From positions 434,001 through 498,000 of the forward strand of contig CAWATW010000007.1 in the NCBI GenBank assembly GCA_963785075.1: a DNA stretch of 64,000 nt, read 5' to 3'. This stretch comes from JAOUGY01 sp963785075 (lineage in GTDB: Bacteria; Actinomycetota; Acidimicrobiia; Spongiisociales; ZC4RG35). Positions 59,888 to 64,000 of this stretch are shown here, piece after piece. Position 1 is the first letter of the stretch; each line of letters opens with the position of its first letter. A model generated the notes under the pieces. The model saw nothing but the letters and a program-made list of their open reading frames with translations, ran no database searches and had not been told where the DNA came from. The position numbers were made by a program, and so were the translations under genes.

Positions 59888-61348
59888 CTAGCTCCAGTCG
59901 GCGGCGATGTACTTCGTCTCGAGGAACTCCATCATCCCCTCGTGGGAGCCCTCCCGGCCGAGCCCGGACTGCTTGACCCCACCGAACGGGGCGGCCGGGT
60001 CGGAGATGAGGCCGCGGTTCACGCCGACCATCCCGGATTCGATTGCCTCCGCGACGCGCATGCCACGGGCGAGATCTCCCGTGTACAGGTAGCTGGCGAG
60101 GCCAAAGATGGTGTCGTTGGCCATCGTGATCGCCTCCTCCTCGGACGAGAACGTGACGACCGGGGCGATCGGTCCGAACACCTCGGTGTCGAGGATCGGA
60201 TCGTCGCGTTTGACATCGGTGAGAAGGGTCGGCTCGAAGAAGAACCCGGCCCGCGCCGGGCGGTGCCCACCAAGGCGGACCTGCGTTCCACGATCCGTCG
60301 TCTCGTTGACGGTCCTCTCCATGTCCGACGCGGCGCCGTCGTTGATCACCGGCCCGAGGTCCACACCTTCCGACATGCCGGGGCCCACGTTCATGGATGC
60401 CATCGCCTGTGCGAGCTGCTCGACGAAGTCGTCGGCCACCGCCTCGTGCACGAAGATCCGGTTCGCAGCGATGCAGGATTGTCCACCGTTTCGCATCTTT
60501 GCGATCATGCATCCCTGTACGGCGGCCTCGATGTCGGCATCTTCGAACACCAGGAACGGGGCGTTCCCTCCCAGCTCCATCGACGGCCTGATCACGGTCT
60601 GCGCGGTCTGTTCGAGGAGCTTCCGTCCCACCTCGGTCGAGCCCGTGAACGAGAGCGCCCGAACCCGGTTGTCGGCCAGCATCTTGCCGACGACCTCTCC
60701 GGATCGCCGGGACGGCATCACATTGAGAACCCCGTCGGGAAGGCCCGCTTCCTTCATGATGCGGGCCACTGCGAGAGCGGTCAGGGGCGTGTCGGAGGCC
60801 GGCTTGAGCACCATGGTGCAACCCGCTGCGACCGCCGGTGCGATCTTGCGGGTGGCCATGGCCGCAGGGAAGTTCCACGGCGTGATGAGGAGCGAGACGC
60901 CGATGGGTTGATGGACGGCGATGATGCGCTTGTCACCACCCGGAGCCGTGTTGATGTATCCGATGTTGCGCACGGCCTCACCCGAGAACCAGCGAAAGAA
61001 CTCGGCGGCGTACGTGGCCTCGGCCCGGGCTTCGCCGTACGCCTTTCCCATCTCGGCCACGATCAGCTCGGCGAGCTCATCGGCTCGAGCGGTCATGATC
61101 TCGAACGCCCGGCGCAGGATCTCCGATCGATCGCGGGGAGACATGGCGGCGAAGGCCGGCCCGGCTTCGGCGGCGGCGTGGACCGCCGCCATCGCGTCGT
61201 CGACGGATCCGCTCGGGACCTGGGCGATCGGCTCGCCGGTGGACGGGTCCAATACCTCTATCTCCGAACCGTCCGAGGCTTCGCGCCATTCGCCACCGAT
61301 GTGCAGGTTGGTGGCTCCTGTGTTCTTGAGTTCGTCGAGGAGTGTCAT
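59888..61348 (-). CDS. gabD: Succinate-semialdehyde dehydrogenase, NAD(P)-dependent
   Basis: This 486-residue aldehyde dehydrogenase has 'NFPAAMATRKIAPAVAAGCT' , the cofactor-binding 'SFTGSTEVGRKLLEQ', the general-base Glu in 'SMELGGNAPFLVFEDAD' and the nucleophile in 'NGGQSCIAANRIFVHEAVAD'. The overall pattern matches the GabD/SSADH group, converting succinate semialdehyde to succinate. A TACTCT -10 (complement of 61356-61361) ends 7 nt upstream of the ATG. It is divergent from lutABC with a 168-bp shared promoter region. Confidence 0.88.
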   Translation of the reverse strand: MTLLDELKNTGATNLHIGGEWREASDGSEIEVLDPSTGEPIAQVPSGSVDDAMAAVHAAAEAGPAFAAMSPRDRSEILRRAFEIMTARADELAELIVAEMGKAYGEARAEATYAAEFFRWFSGEAVRNIGYINTAPGGDKRIIAVHQPIGVSLLITPWNFPAAMATRKIAPAVAAGCTMVLKPASDTPLTALAVARIMKEAGLPDGVLNVMPSRRSGEVVGKMLADNRVRALSFTGSTEVGRKLLEQTAQTVIRPSMELGGNAPFLVFEDADIEAAVQGCMIAKMRNGGQSCIAANRIFVHEAVADDFVEQLAQAMASMNVGPGMSEGVDLGPVINDGAASDMERTVNETTDRGTQVRLGGHRPARAGFFFEPTLLTDVKRDDPILDTEVFGPIAPVVTFSSEEEAITMANDTIFGLASYLYTGDLARGMRVAEAIESGMVGVNRGLISDPAAPFGGVKQSGLGREGSHEGMMEFLETKYIAADWS

Positions 61349-61391
61349 GAGGGCAAGAGTAGGAGCATCGAGGGACGGGCAGCGCCGATAC

Positions 61392-61406
61392 CTGCATCCG
61401 GTGCAG
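61392..61406. promoter_or_regulatory. Candidate operator between gabD and lutABC
   Basis: CTGCA - TCCGG - TGCAG is a 5-bp-arm dyad about midway between the two divergent promoters. Short and possibly chance. GntR-type regulators control lut operons elsewhere. Confidence 0.25.
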
Positions 61407-61516
61407 AGGTTTGCCCGGTCGGTCTCCGGTGGGCCACCACACCACGACCCTGCCGTGGGCGAGATTGTGGGTCGGAGCCGCCGGTCCCGGTCGGGCCCGT
61501 GTCTAGGCTCGATGCG

Positions 61517-62245
61517 GTGGCGAGAGTCCAGTTGTTCGTGACGTGTCTGGTTGACGGATTTGCACCCGAGGTCGGTCGTGCCACCGTCTCACTGCTGGAA
61601 CGACTGGGCGACCAGGTCGACTTTGCGGTCGATCAGGCATGCTGCGGGCAGCCGGCGTTCAACGCCGGGCAGGTGCGGGATGCCCGAGCCATGGCGGCTC
61701 AGACCGTGCGCGTGCTGGACGCCACGACGGGGCCGATCGTGGTGCCATCCGGCTCGTGTGCCGACATGCTGGTCCATCACTCGCCACATCTCCTGGGCGC
61801 CGGGCCAGAAGCGAGCGCCGCAGTGCGGGTTGCCGGCCGTGTGAGAGAACTGACGCAATACCTGGTCGACGACCGAGGCAAGTCCGATGTCGGCGCATCG
61901 TGTGACGGCTGTGCCGTGGCGTTCCACTCGTCGTGTCATGGCCGCCGCAACCTCCACATCGACGAGGAACCGGAAGCACTGCTGGCGGCGGTTTCCGGCC
62001 TGGATCGACGTTTTCAGGCCGAGCCGGAGCAGTGTTGCGGTTTTGGCGGTCTTTTTGCTGTCGAGATGCCGGCGATCTCGGCGGCGATCCTCGACGCCAA
62101 GCTCGATGCTCTCGAGGCATCCGGTGCGGACGTGGTCGTGGGGGGCGACGTCAGTTGCCTGCTCCACATCGAAGGGGGCCTACGCAGGCGCAACAGCACC
62201 ATGAATGTGATGCACATCGCCGAACTGCTGGCTGGAGAGGACTGA
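61517..62245 (+). CDS. lutA: Lactate utilization protein A (LutA/LldE-like)
   Basis: This 242-residue protein with two CCG domains ('QACCGQPAFNAGQ', 'EQCCGFGGLFAVE', plus 'VVPSGSCADML') matches the LutA subunit of the L-lactate oxidase complex, which probably carries an iron-sulfur cluster. GTG start at 61517: TAGGCT (61504-61509) ends 7 nt upstream, consistent with leaderless transcription. Its stop overlaps the lutB ATG (TGATG). Confidence 0.92.
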   Translation: MARVQLFVTCLVDGFAPEVGRATVSLLERLGDQVDFAVDQACCGQPAFNAGQVRDARAMAAQTVRVLDATTGPIVVPSGSCADMLVHHSPHLLGAGPEASAAVRVAGRVRELTQYLVDDRGKSDVGASCDGCAVAFHSSCHGRRNLHIDEEPEALLAAVSGLDRRFQAEPEQCCGFGGLFAVEMPAISAAILDAKLDALEASGADVVVGGDVSCLLHIEGGLRRRNSTMNVMHIAELLAGED

Positions 62246-63642
62246 TGGAGCCGGTGACCTTCGTCGAGCGTGCGGGTCGCGCCATCGGGACCCATTCGGC
62301 CGTTGCCAACCGCACCGGTGCGAGGCAGATGGTCAACCTGCGAAACGGCGCCGAAGAGGCGTATCCCGCCCTCGACGCGATGCGCGACCGCGCCCGCAGC
62401 ATCCGGTTGCACACGCTCGCCCACCTCGACACGTACCTTGGCCGGTTCGCCGACGCGTTCGAGGCCAATGGCGGGCACGTCCATTTCGCCTCCGATGCGA
62501 GCGAGGCCGTCGAGATCATTGCAGCGGTCGTCGCCGAGCACGACGCACGGAAGGTCATCAAGTCGAAATCGATGGTCACCGAGGAGATCCACCTCAATGA
62601 CGCGCTCGAGGCCAACGGCTGCGAGGTCGTCGAGACCGATCTCGGCGAGTTCATCATCCAACTCGCCGGTGATGCCCCGTCGCACATCATCGCCCCGGCG
62701 ATACACATGACCGCCGCCGACATCGGGAAGCTGTTCTCCGAGCGGCTCGGCGTGGACTACACCGACGACGCGACGACGCTCAACTCGGTCGCCCGGCAGC
62801 ACCTCAGGAAGGTCTTCCTAACCGCCGACTTGGGGATCTCCGGGGTGAACTTCGGGGTTGCGGAGACGGGTTCGATCTGCACGGTCACCAACGAGGGGAA
62901 CGGCCGGCTCACCACGACGGCTCCCAAGGTCCACATCGGGGTGATGGGAATGGAACGAGTGGTCCCGACCCTGGCCGACATGGTGCAGATGGTCGAGGTA
63001 CTGGCCAGGTCCGGAACCGGTCAGAGACTGAGCGTCTACACGAACGTCCTCACGGGGCCGCGTCGCCCGGGTGACCCCGATGGGCCGGACGAGATGCACG
63101 TAGTGATCCTCGACAACGGCAGGAGTCGTGCCCTGGCGGGGGACACGGCAGAGATCCTCGGGTGCATCCGGTGCGGGGCGTGTCTCAACGCATGTCCGGT
63201 GTACCGCGCCGTCGGAGGGCATGCGTACGGCGGTGTGTACCCAGGTCCGATCGGGTCGGTGCTCCATCCCGCGCTCGACGGGGTGGGTCCGTGGTCCGAG
63301 TTGCCGTACGCCTCGACGCTGTGCGGAGCGTGCAAGGAGGTGTGCCCCATCCGGATCGACATACCGCGGATGCTGCTCGAGTTGCGTGCCGTCGCAGCCG
63401 CGGAGGGTCAAGGCTTCGCCTGGTTGAAGCCGGGCATGCGGGCCTATGCGGCGGCCGCCACCCGTCCGCCGGTCTGGAGAGGTGTGATGTCTTTCGGTGG
63501 ACTGGTGTCGCGCACCGCCGGGCGGAGCGGACATCTCGAACGCCTCCCGTTCCATGCCGGTGGATGGACCCGTCACCGTTCGCTGCGTGCGCCTGCGAGG
63601 CAGTCCTTCCGGTCCTGGTGGAAGGAACACCGTGGATCGTGA
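62245..63642 (+). CDS. lutB: Lactate utilization iron-sulfur protein B (LutB)
   Basis: This 465-residue protein has the N-terminal LUD domain ('ARKVIKSKSMVTEEIHLNDA', 'ETGSICTVTNEGNGRL') and two [4Fe-4S] motifs ('CIRCGACLNACPVYRAVGG' and 'CGACKEVCPIRIDIPRM'), as in LutB/YkgF. Together with LutA and LutC it oxidises L-lactate to pyruvate. It starts one base inside lutA and overlaps lutC by 11 bp. Confidence 0.93.
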   Translation: MEPVTFVERAGRAIGTHSAVANRTGARQMVNLRNGAEEAYPALDAMRDRARSIRLHTLAHLDTYLGRFADAFEANGGHVHFASDASEAVEIIAAVVAEHDARKVIKSKSMVTEEIHLNDALEANGCEVVETDLGEFIIQLAGDAPSHIIAPAIHMTAADIGKLFSERLGVDYTDDATTLNSVARQHLRKVFLTADLGISGVNFGVAETGSICTVTNEGNGRLTTTAPKVHIGVMGMERVVPTLADMVQMVEVLARSGTGQRLSVYTNVLTGPRRPGDPDGPDEMHVVILDNGRSRALAGDTAEILGCIRCGACLNACPVYRAVGGHAYGGVYPGPIGSVLHPALDGVGPWSELPYASTLCGACKEVCPIRIDIPRMLLELRAVAAAEGQGFAWLKPGMRAYAAAATRPPVWRGVMSFGGLVSRTAGRSGHLERLPFHAGGWTRHRSLRAPARQSFRSWWKEHRGS

Positions 63643-64000
63643 CGTCTTTCTCGCACGGGTGAGACACGCAGCCGGGAGAGCCACGCTGCCCGAAGTCCCG
63701 CTCGACGATCCGGGTCTTCTGGTCCCGGACCTCGCAGAGGTCGACCTCGTGGAGCAGTTCGTGAGCTCGGTCTCGATGGTCGCCGGTCAGGTTCACTCTG
63801 GCGATCCGCTGCATCTGGTGTCGAGGATCGCTCGCGACGCCGGTGCCACGACGTTCATGGCCTGGGATGGCGCCGAGCTGCCCGTCCCGGGCGTCGCCGA
63901 GACCCTCCGGGATGCCGGTCTCACGGAGGTCGATCCCCTGGTCAGGACCGAGGTGCGGCTCGAGCATCAGATGGGATATCTCGACCTCGACCTCGGTGTC
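63632..64000 (+). CDS. lutC: Lactate utilization protein C (LutC), truncated by window end
   Basis: The GTG at 63632 opens a frame that stays open to the end of the window (123 codons seen). The product starts 'VDRDVFLARVRHAAGRATLP' and continues 'VEQFVSSVSMVAGQVHSGDP', matching the N-terminal part of LutC/YkgG LUD-domain proteins. It overlaps lutB by 11 bp, completing the lutABC operon. Confidence 0.85.
   Translation, partial: MDRDVFLARVRHAAGRATLPEVPLDDPGLLVPDLAEVDLVEQFVSSVSMVAGQVHSGDPLHLVSRIARDAGATTFMAWDGAELPVPGVAETLRDAGLTEVDPLVRTEVRLEHQMGYLDLDLGV

Noticed and set aside
59855..61516. N-terminal extension of LutA opposite gabD
   Set aside because: The extension is antisense to a conserved dehydrogenase. 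LutA homology and the TAGGCT box both support the GTG at 61517.
1..64000. tRNA, rRNA, insertion sequences, prophage genes, replication origin
   Set aside because: I looked for cloverleaf-like sequences, transposase/integrase-type proteins and DnaA-box clusters and saw none that I could support.

Overview
The window is a GC-rich chromosomal segment, gene-dense on both strands, with no rRNA, tRNA, transposase, integrase or CRISPR array. The gene content points to an actinobacterium: a mycoredoxin-like glutaredoxin, a mycothiol-type DinB protein, F420/deazaflavin-type oxidoreductases, a SARP/BTAD regulator, PPOX-type flavoproteins, LPXTG and SLH surface proteins, and a class II (B12) ribonucleotide reductase. 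The lineage is probably outside the classical Streptomyces/Mycobacterium groups, perhaps Acidimicrobiia. That placement is inference. At least 17 genes have a TANNNT -10 hexamer ending 6-8 nt before the start codon, so leaderless transcription appears common, and I used this to choose several starts.

Layout. 0.1-6.4 kb: SulP anion transporter, a TetR-Usp pair with a palindromic operator, a TPM-domain membrane protein and an LPFTG-anchored surface protein. 6.5-11.6 kb: methyltransferase, a divergent pair (putative PD-(D/E)XK-like protein and nucleotidyltransferase), YccF, YdeI-like, and a PadR/permease-prefix pair. 12.0-15.4 kb: an operon with overlapping start/stop codons for a six-domain cupredoxin, a small lipoprotein and a thioredoxin-fold lipoprotein. 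15.4-20.9 kb: ABC-F ATPase, a nucleotidyltransferase/XRE toxin-antitoxin-like pair, a DUF6174-like lipoprotein, GNAT and an S4 RNA-binding protein without a standard start codon. 21.1-24.7 kb: nrdJ with two NrdR boxes. 24.9-30.7 kb: BTAD regulator, HhH protein, cytosine deaminase, PRC-barrel, cell-wall-binding protein, mycoredoxin. 30.7-39.2 kb: sensor kinase, DinB/Gfo-Idh pair, a putative selenocysteine redoxin, and a MMPL-TetR-VOC operon with two operator repeats.

39.2-49.2 kb: acyl-CoA synthetase, SLH glycosidase-like protein, DNA glycosylase, LLM oxidoreductase, PEP-utilising-type protein, orphan ABC ATPase and L-2-hydroxyglutarate oxidase. 49.2-53.9 kb: an array of GTAGAACGTT repeats, a molybdopterin oxidoreductase and a clan GH-A-like secreted protein. 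53.9-57.1 kb: response regulator - HEAT protein - processive GT2 synthase operon, probably for an exported polysaccharide. 57.1-64.0 kb: PPOX, OsmC, a coiled-coil protein, succinate-semialdehyde dehydrogenase and, divergently, lutABC for lactate oxidation (lutC runs off the window).

The most notable items are the redoxin gene at 34868-35551, where an in-frame TGA replaces the first Cys of a CPYC-type active site and is followed by a bacterial SECIS-like hairpin; the multi-cupredoxin operon; the ATC-start candidates; and two kinds of non-coding repeats (a 48-bp palindrome present twice, and the 49.3 kb array).
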